Shown in pieces: positions 47,541 to 59,860 of a stretch of DNA of 64,000 bases (positions within the stretch are counted from its first letter, which is position 1; every line of letters starts with the position of its first letter). The position numbers and the translations under genes are program-made. This stretch comes from Acheta domesticus (lineage: Eukaryota; Arthropoda; Insecta; Orthoptera; Gryllidae). Under the pieces are notes generated by a model that had not been told where the DNA came from, ran no database searches, and was given only the letters and a program-made list of their open reading frames with translations. The DNA lies in NCBI GenBank assembly GCA_031308135.1, contig JAHLJT010009419.1:64336540-64400539 (forward strand), given 5' to 3'.

Positions 47541-50390
47541 CTGGACGTGATTTGTAGGCATCCGGAATCGACATGTGGTTGAATCTTTCCTAGACAGTCT
47601 TACAGTCCCTTGGAGTCAGTTTACAGTCTCTTGGCAGACTATGTGTAAAGTGAACTTATACTGTACTTTATCATAGCCGCGTTGACTATGTGTAAGTTGT
47701 TTCATAAATGGCCTATAACTTGAGAGTGTAACTTTAAAATGTAACTGTAAAAGGACTCTGCATTTTTTGTGGATAACACCCAAGTTGAAAGAACACACTC
47801 ATAGATACTACAAATATTATAAAAATTGTAATGAAATAATAAACATTTTTTACAATGTAATGTCTGATGCCCAATTATCGTCAGCAAAAGATATCAGAGA
47901 TTTTTAATTTTTTTAATTTACATTGTAAGTTTTCCAATACTTGCAAAAACATTATTTAAATCCTTCAGGTTTTAATTAACATTATAACACATTAACATTT
48001 TAATGGAAACTTTTTCATAGTCGCTGCTTCTCAGTTGCAACTATTAGCTACATATTCCAGCTCCAAGTTTAAGATACTTAGCTGATTTTAGTGAAAACAC
48101 AGTCATTGAAATCAATTTTGGGCAAGGTACAAAAAAGGTGATTGTTGTGTACTTATAGACATAATTTTTTTGCTTCCATATTTGTCCTCACAAACCATTG
48201 CTACATTAATATTTTCCGTTCGATCTCCCTTGATAATTACTTTAGACGTTCAGGCGTAGCAAACGAGCTATTGGAGACAAAACTTCGCTAATTTTAGGCG
48301 CATGTGAGGACATGTTAACAACCGCTTACGTAACTTAGTTTCAAACAACTTGCTAACTTCTGGAAACTGAATCAGTTTTGCCCTGAAACGTATTAAGATT
48401 TGCCGATTCTCGTGCTACACAGACAGAACCGAATTAGTTATGTACCCTTCTACAAAGACAGAAGAGATAGATAGTGCTAGAGATTGATAGACAATAAGCA
48501 TTCATGCATTTTCTAAGTAAGGAATGAGAAAATCCTATAAACCTAATGTGAGGGAACAATGTCAATATAAATCCCAACAGTAAATTCTATAACCGCGCAA
48601 CTTTTCTTGATCGATGGCCTGGGAAATGCGGATGGAGCGGAGGAGTTAATTACAAAATCGGCCCCTAGAGTTTCGAAGCAATGCTAAGCATTGAAAAATC
48701 AAATCTAATCTCTACATTTCACAATTTTCCACTTTAGACTGTAACTGTTTGACCTGGGAAGCACACTGAATTCTTTTACCGGAAGAAACAAATCTAGTTT
48801 TATTAAATTGAATTCCTTCTTATTACCTGTATCAATCTTACTAACAAGACAAATTTTTTTAAAGTCTTAAAATACTAAAAATCAACCTTTAACCCTACGA
48901 TCTGCGGTAAGTTGGTAAAAATATGTAAAACAAAATATAGTTACATAGAGTGTGTTATAATGGTCGCCTTGAATGTCGCATTTTTTACCAGGCGCTTCTG
49001 AGGCATTTAAGTTATATATCGCTCTTTTCAACTTTATTCTCCATATCGACGAAATATTATTTCTCCAGTGTAAGCAGGAATCAAATACTCAGCATTGCTT
49101 AGAGAATACATCAAATTTGTCTTTCCTCTTTGTTAACTCGCATGTCTTCGCAACTTTCGTATTAATTTTGCATTGGCCGATTTTATAATTTCTTTTATCT
49201 CAGAAGTTCAAGGTGTCTCCTGTGAAGTACCTGAACTTACCTAAGCCGTTTCTTTAGATGTTTTGAAGGAAAACATTTCACATCTTCAACGACTAGCTTC
49301 TGTTTCGCGCCAATAAAGGTGTCTTTGGAATGTCAATGGAGCCCCTGCAGTTCCGTGAATGGACAATTCAGAACATAGGGAAAGAAACATTGAAAGGGAT
49401 CTTGGAGGTTATTGTAGTGGATTATTTGCGCGCGGGTTTCAAATCTGACACTGCCATTGTTTGCACCGTTTGCATCGTTTGCACCGTAATCTTTGTTCAT
49501 GGGTGAGTGTAACATAATTAAAATGTAAAATGAAAAACCAATATATTAGTTGTAAATGGATAACGTTTAGATACATGTTTTCTGTCATTTGCCATTTTTC
49601 TGTGACTTTCCAGTTATGCAAGTTTTCACAGGAAAGGTCTTCAACATTTCGACTTAATCACTGTTAAGGAACAACATATGTTCCTCTGGTACTATTTTGT
49701 TCTGAAGAGTCAAACTGTACGAACTTGCATACTGAATTTAAACAAAAACAATGAATTTGTTCGTGGACTTAATATATGCCGGACAACTCTTAACCACGTT
49801 ATATCACATATATTTTGATAAAATTAAATAATACACGCACCAAAATGAACATATTTTTATTCTAAACAATCAACTTTTCTCAATCACGGTCGCAACAGTT
49901 TTTATGAGGTATGCAAGTTTCCAGTATAAAGGCGGCCTTCAAATTATTCTGCGCTAGCAGCTATCTCAGTGAAACTAGTTTAATTATATTCAAACGTTTT
50001 GTTGTCAATAGTGCACGGTGCGGGATTTTACCTTCCAACTGTTTATTGAACCAGGGAGGGGGAAGTTAGGCTATTGGTCAGGAAGCTTGATGAAACATTA
50101 CCAATTTTCGAGTGTGAATTCTGCACTAAATAAGGAAGGTCGATTTTTCATTTTTTATTTTCACATAGATTCTACAAATAATTTATATCACCGTCAAGAA
50201 GAAATCATGAAGTGAGAAGATTATTCAGTAATTTTATTTTAAGACATTATTGTGAGCATTTAATATTCAAAAACCCCGAGAATGATTTTGCCGCGTTTGT
50301 CTGTTTCGTACAAGGAGAACCTACATTCTTAATTTACAACTCTCCCTGTTAAGGATATTGCATGGTAGATCTACAGGACAAAATACCCCC
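47541..50390. other. Intron DNA
   Basis: AT-rich. No supported gene, RNA or element. Small frames are compositional. Confidence 0.5.
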
Positions 50391-50443
50391 CCATACACAC
50401 ACATACGCAGGCACACACACACACACACGCACGCACACACACA
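50391..50443. repeat. (CA)n microsatellite
   Basis: CA-rich run with CG and GG interruptions. Confidence 0.9.
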
Positions 50444-50731
50444 TGGTATGTTCAAATTTTATCCGCACCATTTTTTTGTCAACACATTATGAATGTCTTT
50501 GGCACAGTCTTACGGGAAATGATGTCATGAGTTACATCGTTAACCACATAAAAGTGGAAATCTGGCTTGCAGGTACTTTAACGCTATTGACTATCCATTT
50601 ACAACTTACAACTATCCATTTACACAGACTACACATATCTCTCGATTTGTGGGCACGGGTTTTAATGCTTATGTAGGAACGGTTTCGACCTGGCGTCATC
50701 ACTGCTGAACAATAAAGGAAACAAACTCCAT

Positions 50732-51153
50732 ACCATTGTCTGGGGGCACGTCCTGCTCTGAAAGGTCGTCATCCTCCCAACATTATCGACAACCTAATCG
50801 GAGCTAACTGATATCGCCAAGTCTGGGTACCACATTCGCCCGTTGTTGATGGGAGAAACCACGGAAAACCATCGATCAGAACAGCCGGCCGCTTGAATTC
50901 ACCTCCAGGGGAAACAAAAAACAATCAACGGGTCAACCATATCATTGTCTGGGGGCATGTCCTGCTCTGAAAGTTCGTCGTCTCCTCACACATCACTGCA
51001 TCGACTACCCAATCGGAGCTAACTGATATCGCCAAGTCTGACTACAACATTCGCCCGTTTTTGATGGGAAGAAACCACGGAAACCCATCGATCAGAACAG
51101 CCGGCCGCTTGAATTCGCCTCCAGGGGAAACAAAACACAATCAACGGGTCAAC
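50732..51153 (-). repeat. Tandem duplication (~210 bp x 2) that includes a SINE-1 body fragment
   Basis: Two copies, 50732-50941 and 50942-51153, share CATTGTCTGGGGGCA, GTCCTGCTCTGAAA, TCGGAGCTAACTGATATCGC, CAAGTCTG, ACATTCGCCCGTT, GATGGGA, GAAACCACGGAAA, CCATCGATCAGAACAGCCGG and CCGCTTGAATTC. The right half of each copy matches the SINE-1 body on the minus strand (GATCGGAGAAACCACGGATA in the reference copy). Identity between the copies is high, so the duplication is recent. Confidence 0.85.
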
Positions 51154-51176
51154 CAAATGAAACGCGACCGCGCGTA

Positions 51177-51349
51177 TACTGCGATTTTCGTAACAGCGTC
51201 CCCGACAGAAGTAAGCTGTTCACGGTTTCATCCAATAGGGAGCTTGAACGTCACCATAGTGACGTCACTGTCGCGAAATATAAGCTGCCGATTGGATGGC
51301 AGCGAAACAGCTGATATCTGTAAGGGACACTGTTACGAAAATCGCAGTA
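51177..51349. mobile_element. 173-bp MITE with ~90-bp inverted repeats, beside exon B
   Basis: TA flanks both ends (51175-51176 and 51350-51351). The tips TACTGCGATTTTCGTAACAG and CTGTTACGAAAATCGCAGTA are perfect inverses. Pairing continues inward with mismatches over AGCTGTT, CATCCAAT and AGCTT blocks to the centre, where GTGACGTCAC lies. TA target sites suggest a Tc1/mariner-type MITE. It ends 24 bases from the 5' splice site of exon B (GT at 51375-51374), within the intron. No coding capacity. Confidence 0.9.
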
Positions 51350-51375
51350 TAAAAGGTAGGTGCAAGAGTGCTCAC

Positions 51376-51716
51376 GCGCTGTAGGCCAGCTGCTGCGCGT
51401 GGTCGGCGATGCCGAAGGTGTCCCTGGCGACGCCGCCGGGCCCGCCGCCCAGCCCCCACGACGCCAGCTCGTTCTCGTTGTGCTGCGCCGCCGCCAGCAT
51501 CTCGCTGCGCGACGTGTAGTCGTGGGCCCACGGCCCCGCGGGCGGCCCGCCCCCGCCGCCGCCGTGGTAGCTGGGGCCCGGCGCCGACGCGTAGATGGGC
51601 GGGCCCGAGTCCTCGAAGTGGTGGCCCGGCCCCGCCTCGTGGTGGTCGTGGTGGTCGTGGTGCACGTGCACGGGGACCGGCACGTGCACCGGCACGTGGT
51701 GGTGGTGATGGGCGAT
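51376..51716 (-). CDS. Exon B of the split gene: His/Val-rich then Gly-rich linker
   Basis: Minus-strand exon of 341 bases. The acceptor TTTTTGTTTCCCCAG has a strong pyrimidine tract, and the donor is CGC|GTGAGC. It starts in phase 0 (IAHHHHHVPVHVPVPVHV) and ends with two bases of a codon. The first 30 residues are a His/Val/Pro alternation with HHDHHDHH. A glycine-rich spacer (YHGGGGGGPPAGPW) follows, then a less repetitive segment with acidic and aromatic residues (HNENELASWGLGG) that ends DHAQQLAYSA. The in-frame TGA directly after the last Ala codon is part of the splice donor, and phase 2 fits exon C exactly. Histidine runs of this kind could bind metal, or they could simply be low-complexity linker. 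The exon is very G+C-rich and CpG-rich inside an AT-rich intron context. Frames on the plus strand here are shadows. Confidence 0.8.
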
Positions 51717-53744
51717 CTGGGGAAACAAAAATTGATCACTTTTTGGTGATTGGGCTTTTATTGTTTATGAAAACTTCCAGAGGGCTGTGCACTGAGAATT
51801 TTATAAAGCTGTGAGAAATGTATCGAATTGAAAAATAGTTGTTTTTGTAGAGTTTAAATTATTTTATTTTTCACTGATACGTTAAAGCTTGTTATAGCCT
51901 TCGATACGGAGGGTGATATACATTGCATAACTTACCTGGATCGGAAAGATCGTGGTTAGGAGAGAAATATGTTTACAGTTGAATGATACATGTTCTCTTA
52001 TGGAGGGAATTATGAAAGGAAAATATGAAAAAAACAGAGTCAAATAAACATCTAGTTAACACTAGGAAACAAGTATATCTAAATCAATAAAATTAGGTGA
52101 AAGATAAAATGATATATGTTCTACGGGCGTTAACTAGTTCTAAAGATCTTGGGTGACTAAAAGCTTTTGGGCCCTCATAACGCCCTTGGAACATAAAGAA
52201 CTATTAAATTGTAAATTTTTAACAATTGTACAAATATTATTGTAAAATGTGGACAATATTTTAAAGCTGTTGTAACATTATATGTGATGCTTTAAAATAA
52301 ATATTACAAACATTTAGGAATTCAGCGAGTCAAAGAATATATTTTTTGACCATGGCAATTTGGTGAGGCATCTAATATAACAATATTACACATGTGACAT
52401 TTGCCCTTGATTAGTAGGTAACTCATCATGTATGGGTATTTTACAGATACAAAATATCTCCAGACGTCATCATGACATAACCTACCAAACTTCTATTCGG
52501 TGAGTGGCTTACCAATCAGGGAAAAATATGACGTGTGGAACACTGTTGAATGGAGTTCATCTTCATTCCCCTACTCCTCAAATCCTCAAGGTTTTTGAAA
52601 ATGTTTTGGGTATGTATTCCATCTACTATGGTCGGTTAAATTATATTTCAAAAATTTGCATCCAACAGACGATGTATTTTGATTTACAAAAATCAATTAA
52701 AACAAAAATGTTGGTAAAAACTACCATTTGTTGTAATTTCTTTTGACATGAGAATTGTTGCACGAGCAGCGTAAATGTCTTTTTGTCAGGTATGAGATAA
52801 CTCCATCGAGAGTTCATGACAGTCGAGCGGAGTGAGGGTACGTGCATCATGAGCATGGAGGAGAGCGAATTCGACCTCGTTAAAAAGTTCTCACAACGCA
52901 AAGACACTTTTAATGAGACCTGCCTTCATCGGCGAACACATAACTGAGTTTTTTGGTAGGATAACTAATAATGGTTCTGGTGTCCAATTTATCTACTCAT
53001 GCGCAAACAGCAAAATACGACTGTAGTGTCACATTTGAGACACACGTGTATATGTTATCTAAATCATGTTATGCAGTATGACACTTGTGAATGGAAGACT
53101 TCAATTAGCCCAGAAATTATATCTGAATCTAGAGAATACATAATGGAACTTCTCATTATTGTTGACCAGATAATTTTTCCTTGGGCTTTTATCCAGTCGA
53201 CAACCGGTTATCCTTTGTGTCAGGATGGGATATATAATCGACCAACAGATACCAACGCATATGCGGGCTCCTCTGATCTAGGGTTAGCAGAAGTTGCTTT
53301 TCTACGTAATTCAACTTCAGTTCGACATTTACGACCAAAATTAATATTGCAAAGAAATTACATCAGATTTTTCGTCCATCTTCCATTCCTTGAGGATGTG
53401 AGCAGGCAAATGGTGGTGGTGGAAGCCGATCTGCGAGAAAAAATGAAAACAGTTTTGATAACTGGCGTAGCGTAAAGGGAGGTGAGGTAGACACAAAGTC
53501 TACTCATTGAAGAGAAAAATGCTAACAAAACCTTTCGGAATAATATAGAAAATATTTGCGGAGAATATACGAGGATCATTCCAGAAGCCATGGCAAGAAC
53601 GTTATATCATTCAAGAGAACAGATATATCATTTGTTCAGAATATCAGTTGGACTGCACGTTTTAAACTATGTGATGTGCAGCCAACGAATCTTGTTCGTG
53701 TGCATTGGTAACTAGATGACAGCACGCACAGAGGGTGTAAGTAC
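51717..53744. other. Intron between exons B and A, left part
   Basis: AT-rich. The longest frame, 52999-53475 on the plus strand, has no recognised domain, AT-biased codons and no repeat or exon context. I do not call it a gene. Confidence 0.5.
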
Positions 53745-54250
53745 TAGGATTGAGTGATTATTTCGTGTTTTCACGCGTCAACTATCATATAAATCCCGTA
53801 AGAGTAGAGCACATTTTACCTTTGAAGATACCATTTTACCTTTATTCTTCTCTGCTGAAACGTACGATCCGGAGCCAACTTACATGCGGCTTCTATGGTT
53901 TCCCCCTCCAAGTATTTATACGAGTGGGACACTGTCTCAAGATTAGCTAATAGCTCACGAGTGGTCTCCCGAAGTGTGGAGTAGTGAAGTGCATGCGCAT
54001 ATGAGTCTTTAAGAGGAGAAACAAGGGATAAGGATGAGGAAGGAAGGATAGAGCGTTATCCGCGACCAATGCCCTACTAATTACTATGTACTACTCATTC
54101 GCCTGGTATTGATCGGGAAAATCAGGATAAACTACCTCCTAGAGCAGCTGGCCACTACATGTCTTTTCTAGACATCGATGGAATTAGACTTCGCTTGCTA
54201 GCTGGTCAGTGTCAAAAATCCTGCCACCACCGGGACTCAAATCTTGAATA
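53745..54250 (-). mobile_element. SINE-1 copy, minus strand, diverged
   Basis: Follows the reference copy in order: a TGATT tail with TTCGTG, GTCAACTA, GTAAGAGTAGAGCACATTTTA, GGTTTCCCC, TCTCAAG, GTCTCCCGAAGTGTGGAGTA, GTGAAGTGCAT, CGCCTGGTATTGATCGG, ATAAACTA, AGAGCAGCTGGCCACTA, GCTAGCTGGTCAGTGTCAAA and CCACCACCGGGACTCAAAT. The last phrase is the decayed B box. Confidence 0.75.
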
Positions 54251-56164
54251 ACTTAAGTTTTGCCTCAATATAGATTAAGACATTTAATAAAATTGCATTT
54301 ATCCGGGTCAGTAAAATTTGCGGGACGAAAATCATTGGATGGTAATCCGTTGCCTAACTGTAATGTACGCTGTGTGGTCTTTGCATGTACGAGTAAACTG
54401 CTGACGAGGTATGCAGTGGCAGTCACTACGAACTGCACACAGTCGGTGATATCCGACTCATCGTGAGTAAAGATGTGTAGGAACTCAAAGGAAATATTTT
54501 GAGAGATATTTATCTACGAATAAAATTCGTTATTTTCTTTTTTGCCTAAATGAAACAATATTTTATATGTATGCACCTTTCAATGTTCATTGACTGTGCT
54601 CGGAACCAACTTTCTGGTGACCTTAGTTGCACTGAATGAATTCCTATTCCTGTCGCTGCTTTGGTTCATTAATATTTTAGTTGCCATAACTTATGAAACG
54701 ACCCACGTATATGTGTATTGTTGGTGCACAGTAAAAGCGACACATGTTAAAAATAGTCATTTTTTTCAGTGAAATGCAGCAAGAAAACGAAAAGTATATT
54801 TTTACTTGAAAAAATTTTGTAATGAAAATTCCCAAGACGGTTGGTATATTGTAGTAAATAGCATTGTATTTGACCGCGAAATAAACACCCCCTTATCGGA
54901 TAAAATCGATCTTCTGCAAAATGACAGTTTTTATATGTGCCACATTCATTGTGCTCCCAGAATACACATTTCAACAAAACATTCTTTTAATTCAATTGTG
55001 AGCCTTTTTTGTGCGTTGAAAGAAGAAGACACTGAGGTGAGTCAGCGTACTTCCAGCAACGAAAGGAGAAACCCAAGTGCGTTGCCTCAAAGAACACAAG
55101 GCTGAGCCAGAGACCAGGAAGAAAGGGAGACTTCGTTGAGATGCGCATCTCAAGAAGCCCACCCCGAAAGACAAATTCAAGTACGGAGCCTCAACCCGGA
55201 AGTACACGCAATGCATCAGTGTGATAAAGGCGTTATTCAAATAATAAAAGATGTGATCTTCCAAGAGAACCAAGATTCCTTATACCTTAATGTATACGTC
55301 TGGGTCTTTCCCTGTTACCCAGTTCTAAGATAACTTCCATGGAAAGCTCAGAACATGCTGTTCACCACGCTACGACTGTTAGCTAGATTCTTTGCATGCA
55401 CACAAGGGTTTTTTCTCATACTTAAACTTGGTAATCTGGGAAAAATGAATGATTGAAAGCATATGATGGATGGTGTGTGAATGATGAATATGAAAATTGT
55501 GGTACTTTGGGTTCTTCTTTTGAACGTTAGTTGAGGAGAAGTGGAGGTGATGTTGAATCACACCGGGAATATGAAGAACTGACTAAATTGATGAGTATTC
55601 TTCCAGCACAACTTCTATTGAAGCATCAGTTTTTCAGTCTTACATAGCTCGACCAAACGGACCGGTCATCTTGAAATACCAGCAAAAAATTCAGAAATGC
55701 TGACAATACATCTACTTGGGTGACTCACGTGCTTGATGCATTTGTGCCCAAGCGTTACAACCTGGCTGAGGGTTCAAATTCTATTTGTGAAATGAATGTG
55801 GTGTTATGATGTAGGCACTAGCACACCCAACCATTCCGAGACACCATGAATTACCCTTGGACCACAAATTATATCTTTAATTTCTTTCTCTTCCCTATTA
55901 CGTTGTGTGAGAAGGAACACGTCCGACGCAACTGTGACGTAAGGGCATATGGGTTTCTGCGACAGCAGCTACTACGTAACCTTGCCCCCTATCCCTGCAA
56001 CACGGCTAAAACTTCACGAGTATATACAAAAAAAATATGTTTTTGATAAATACCAGACGAATAAGAAGCAGTGTCGTAACAAGCAGGCCAGGTACTGCGC
56101 GCTATCTTTCCTAAGTCAAAATAATCGTCTTCTATCCTATACATTCTTACATTTATCACTTCAC
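54251..56164. other. Intron DNA
   Basis: No supported gene or element. Frames near 54806-55105 and 54992-55273 overlap on opposite strands and match nothing. Confidence 0.5.
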
Positions 56165-56605
56165 CACGTATATCGGGAATCCGGCGGGAACTTAAGCTTA
56201 TCCCGCCTGCGATGACGCCCTGCTAGTGAAGATATCTGGTTGGAGAAACCTCAAACACATGCGTGTAGTTCGGCACCGGATCTAATGTTCCAGTGAGGGA
56301 AGAACATCGCTCGTGTATAAGGAGCCAGGTAGGACAAGGAAGAGGTAGAAAAGATCGCGCGCGGTCCGTGACTCCGTTTGTTAGAATTCTGCTCCGGCAT
56401 TCGCCTGGTGTTGATCGTATAAACCACGAAAAACTACTGATCAGTGGAGGGGGCCGCTATAATTCTCCTCCGGACAGCGACTGAATTCGACCTAGATATC
56501 TAGCCAGTATCGAAAATCCTGCAACAGTCGGGAAACGAACTCTAGGGTCTCATCGTTGTAGGCACTACAGTGACTGTAATGCCCTGAGGCACATAAACCG
56601 GTAAT
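56165..56605 (-). mobile_element. SINE-1 copy, minus strand, partial at the 3' side
   Basis: Clear match from about 56315 (GTGTATAAGGAGCCAGGTAG, GACAAGGAA) through GATCGCGCGCGGTCCGTGAC, CTCCGTTTGTTAGAATTCTG, CTCCGGCATTCGCCTGGTGT, TGATCG, AAACCACG, CTCCTCCGGACAGCGACTGA, TTCGACCTAGAT and CAGTCGGGAAACGAACTCTA to the head. The left 150 bases are poorly preserved. Confidence 0.75.
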
Positions 56606-58559
56606 TATTTTCGAAATACGATTGAACCAATAACGAAAAGTTGAGAAGAGCTGGATTTATTTTGAAAGAAAACCGAGGGACCGATGACAGACAATATGTA
56701 AGACTAATATCACGACAGATAATTAGATTACATCGTGTCTTACGTAACTTAGCAAGTAATTTGTCCGAGAAGTTCAGAACCTCCAGAATAAAACTTTTCG
56801 CAAATAAACCTTGGAATAGAAAAAAATAAAATCTATCTTTTAATCGGCAAAAATATTATTATTTTTTAAGACGTATGATACAACAGAATAATTCCCGAAG
56901 TAAGCTTACTTGAATGTTGAAAAAAAAGAAGCTCGTTTCTTCCAGGCTACAAACATGAAATGTTTGCAGACTACCTTTGAAAATAACTGAAATGCAATGA
57001 AATACATACTTTTAATCATTTAATAAGCACCTGAGCGAAATGAGTAATCATCCAAATATAAGCTGTCTACTGTAACTTGTCAGCTGCTCCTGTGAATGGA
57101 AGGTATCCTGTGTTGATTTTGTTCCCTATAAAAGTGTCCTTCAATTTATCTCGAAATATCAAGTTACTCTGTGTTGGAACTGCTCGTAACTTTTAATGTT
57201 TCTTAAGATTACTTTCATTGCAAGGCTATCCTTCTCCTTCATTTTCCTTTAATGATTCCGACCTTCGAACAATTTCTACACTTCATCTTCCGAGACCCAT
57301 TTTCTCCTTCATACACATGAAGTAATTTTATCTTTCGTTTAGTCTCATCAATGCGTCTTTATTTCTCATATTTTTCACTCATTTCACTTCGCTCTCGTCT
57401 TGAATTTAATTTATGAACAATAATAATTATCTATATTTCTCATCGAGTTTGGCTACATTCGGCTTAAATGTCTGTCATTACAAAACAAACGCAGCTCAAA
57501 AATATGTAGCAGTAATAAACATATTTTTTAACGAAGCACAACGTTCAATTAAGCCAGATATTTTTAACAATTTTTCTCATTTCTTCTTGCAATTGTTTTC
57601 TTATCAGGCATTTACCATTTTATGCCTCTGTTCGGTTCCAACCCATACGGCGCTTGTGTACCGTATTGATGGGTGGTCTGACATCGAGTCGTGGTAGGGA
57701 AAAAAATTGCTGGTTGAAAACTCTTTTGTTGGTTTATGTAGTAGTAATCAGTAGTAATAAGTTATGTAGTAGTGTAATAGCATTTAGAAACAGTGCGAGA
57801 AATTAAGTACTTTGGTAGCACTACTCGTTTATTATTTCCACACGTACAATTTCCATTTCGAACGTTTCAAACTCTTGTTTACATATTCAATGAAATATCA
57901 GATTATATATCTGTATCATCATACGAACTAAGTGAGTGGTCTTTCTTAAACAAGACTATTCAAAATTATTCGTAACTGATATTCACTAATAATGGGAAAA
58001 TGTTCATCATTACTTCTCATCCCTGTACTAGGGAATAGGAAGGAAATGTATTAGATTTAGCTCAACAACATGATGTCGAATATCGGTCGTAAAATCCTTG
58101 TTTAAGATTTTTACAGTTGTAATTTTTCACACACGTCAGAATTAAGGTCACTTGATGCGACTTGTAAATGTGAATGGATGAATTCGCCACCCGTAACATA
58201 AGACGGTTTTAAACTGAAACTTGGAAAATACGCCAGGAGCAAGATAGTTGTATCGTTCCGGGACATCATTGAGTATTTTAATTTTTGATTGTACTTTACA
58301 TGAAGATCTTCAGATATTTTCAAGATTTTTTACTGAAAATGTTTTATTGATATTTTCTAATATGAAGAAAGTACATTTATAAGTACAGTGACAGTGAAGT
58401 TTCGATTTTTATTAAAACTTATGACATTTAGACATTTTCCAAAATCTTTATATTTAAAACATGAAGCGTTTTCGTTTATAAAGATGTTTGAGATTTTTCC
58501 TCATCCCAATTTCGTGATTTTTGCTTAAAATGAAAGGGAGTGGGTCCCGGATATTTTAT
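56606..58559. other. Intron DNA
   Basis: AT-rich with no supported gene. Confidence 0.5.
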
Positions 58560-59255
58560 TACTTGCTATTGGTAACCGATTTTATAGAACACACGCTAAA
58601 TTCTACTCTCATCTTGAAATTAAAAGAATGAACCCTTATCTACCGTAATTTGTTCATTATTTAATACTGTGAGTTACATACATACATTTATTTGAACTGT
58701 AATTGGGTATGACCCGGCGGCGGTTAATTAACAATAATAACAATAATTACTATAATAATAATAATAAAAGATTACAATGCAAAACTATGCAATAATCATA
58801 CTACCTCTAATATTAGATATTATAACAATGATTTCAACGTTGGTATATAACAATTATGTTAGTGATACTAAGAATCAATACACGCTACATAGACATTGGC
58901 TACAAGCTACATAGCTAAATTAAATTGAAAAAAGGAATTTTAAGCGATCACCACACTCTACTGCAATACACTACACTGTTTTTCTTTGAATTACACTGAC
59001 TAGCACTTCACAGCACTTCACGGCACTTCATCGCTTTTCATCGCGCTTCACAGCATTTCACAGCATTTAGTTACTTATTTACCTTCTATTACTCTCAGCT
59101 TGTTCGAACTCGGTATTTCCAAAACTTTGAACACTTAGAGGAAAGGCTTTGAAAGTTGTTGGGGTATATTGATCCAATCTCTAATTGCTCTGTGACAAAA
59201 TGAAAATTTCCCAAGATCTGAATTTTGTTTCCTTGTTCGAATTTTGTGGGTGTGA
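58560..59255 (-). mobile_element. Probable 3' region of the LINE remnant
   Basis: Lies directly downstream, on the minus strand, of the reverse-transcriptase remnant. It contains short GCACTTCAC/GCATTTCAC repeats (58998-59065) and an ATAATAATAATAATA run near 58752-58767 that could be the simple-repeat 3' end of the element. The exact end is not determinable. Confidence 0.4.
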
Positions 59256-59860
59256 TCACTTCGGCCTAAATAATTTGGTTGTTTCTAGTCTAACCAGAAT
59301 TTCCTTCCAAGCTTGCTGACCTATGTACGATTTATAAAGTGCACAAGGCCTCGCTCTTGTTCTTCTCGTTTCTAGAGGTTCCCATGACATTTTTATTGCC
59401 TTAGTTCTATATGTAAACATATTCGCTTTCCTCTGTATTCTATCTAGTTTTTTTCGGTGGGTCTTTCTTAACAGATCCCAACCTGCTACTCCGTACTCCA
59501 TGAGGGGGCAAACCAGCGAAAGATACTCTAATTCTTTAGCGTTTCTAGAAGTTTTCTTTAGAATTCGCATTCGAATTAGCAAGGACTTCCACGTTTTTCT
59601 CACTACCTGATTTCTATGCTTCTCCCACCTTAATTTACTATCTAGATGAATGCCTAAATACTTGCATGACGATACCCTTGGAACGATGACCTAACCTAAA
59701 CGATAATCTGGTTCCTTATAATTTAGTCCCCGAAAGTTATTGTTTTGTTTTTGAGATGTTAATTACCATGTCATTTGTTTCGGCCCAATCACGCAAATAT
59801 TCTAAATCCTGTTGTAATATTTGTTCGTCAGATACATACGTTACAATAGATCTTGTGAAA
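59256..59860 (-). pseudogene. 5'-truncated LINE reverse-transcriptase remnant (Jockey/CR1-like)
   Basis: Two minus-strand blocks. The first (about 59860-59740) ends LEYLRDWAETNDMVINISKT, the stretch after the catalytic palm in Jockey/CR1-type reverse transcriptases. After a break near 59700-59735 the frame resumes with CKYLGIHLDSKLRWEKH (about 59670-59620), the family's conserved YLG..LD..L.W..H motif. It continues through KELEYLSLVCPLMEYGVAGW and KKLDRIQRKA to WEPLETRRTRA, the usual C-terminal sequence of the RT region. The catalytic (F/Y)ADD motif and everything 5' of it are absent, as expected for a 5'-truncated copy. It is inactive. Orientation is the same as the host gene. Confidence 0.88.

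Noticed and set aside
51251..51814. Arg/Ala/Pro-rich frames on both strands around exon B
   Set aside because: Shadows of the GC-rich exon. Only one minus-strand frame fits the acceptor, donor and phases of neighbouring exons.
52999..53475. 158-codon plus-strand frame
   Set aside because: No recognisable domain, AT-driven codon use unlike the supported exons, and no splice or promoter context. It remains possible that it is a decayed element ORF; a TBLASTN against transposon proteins would decide.
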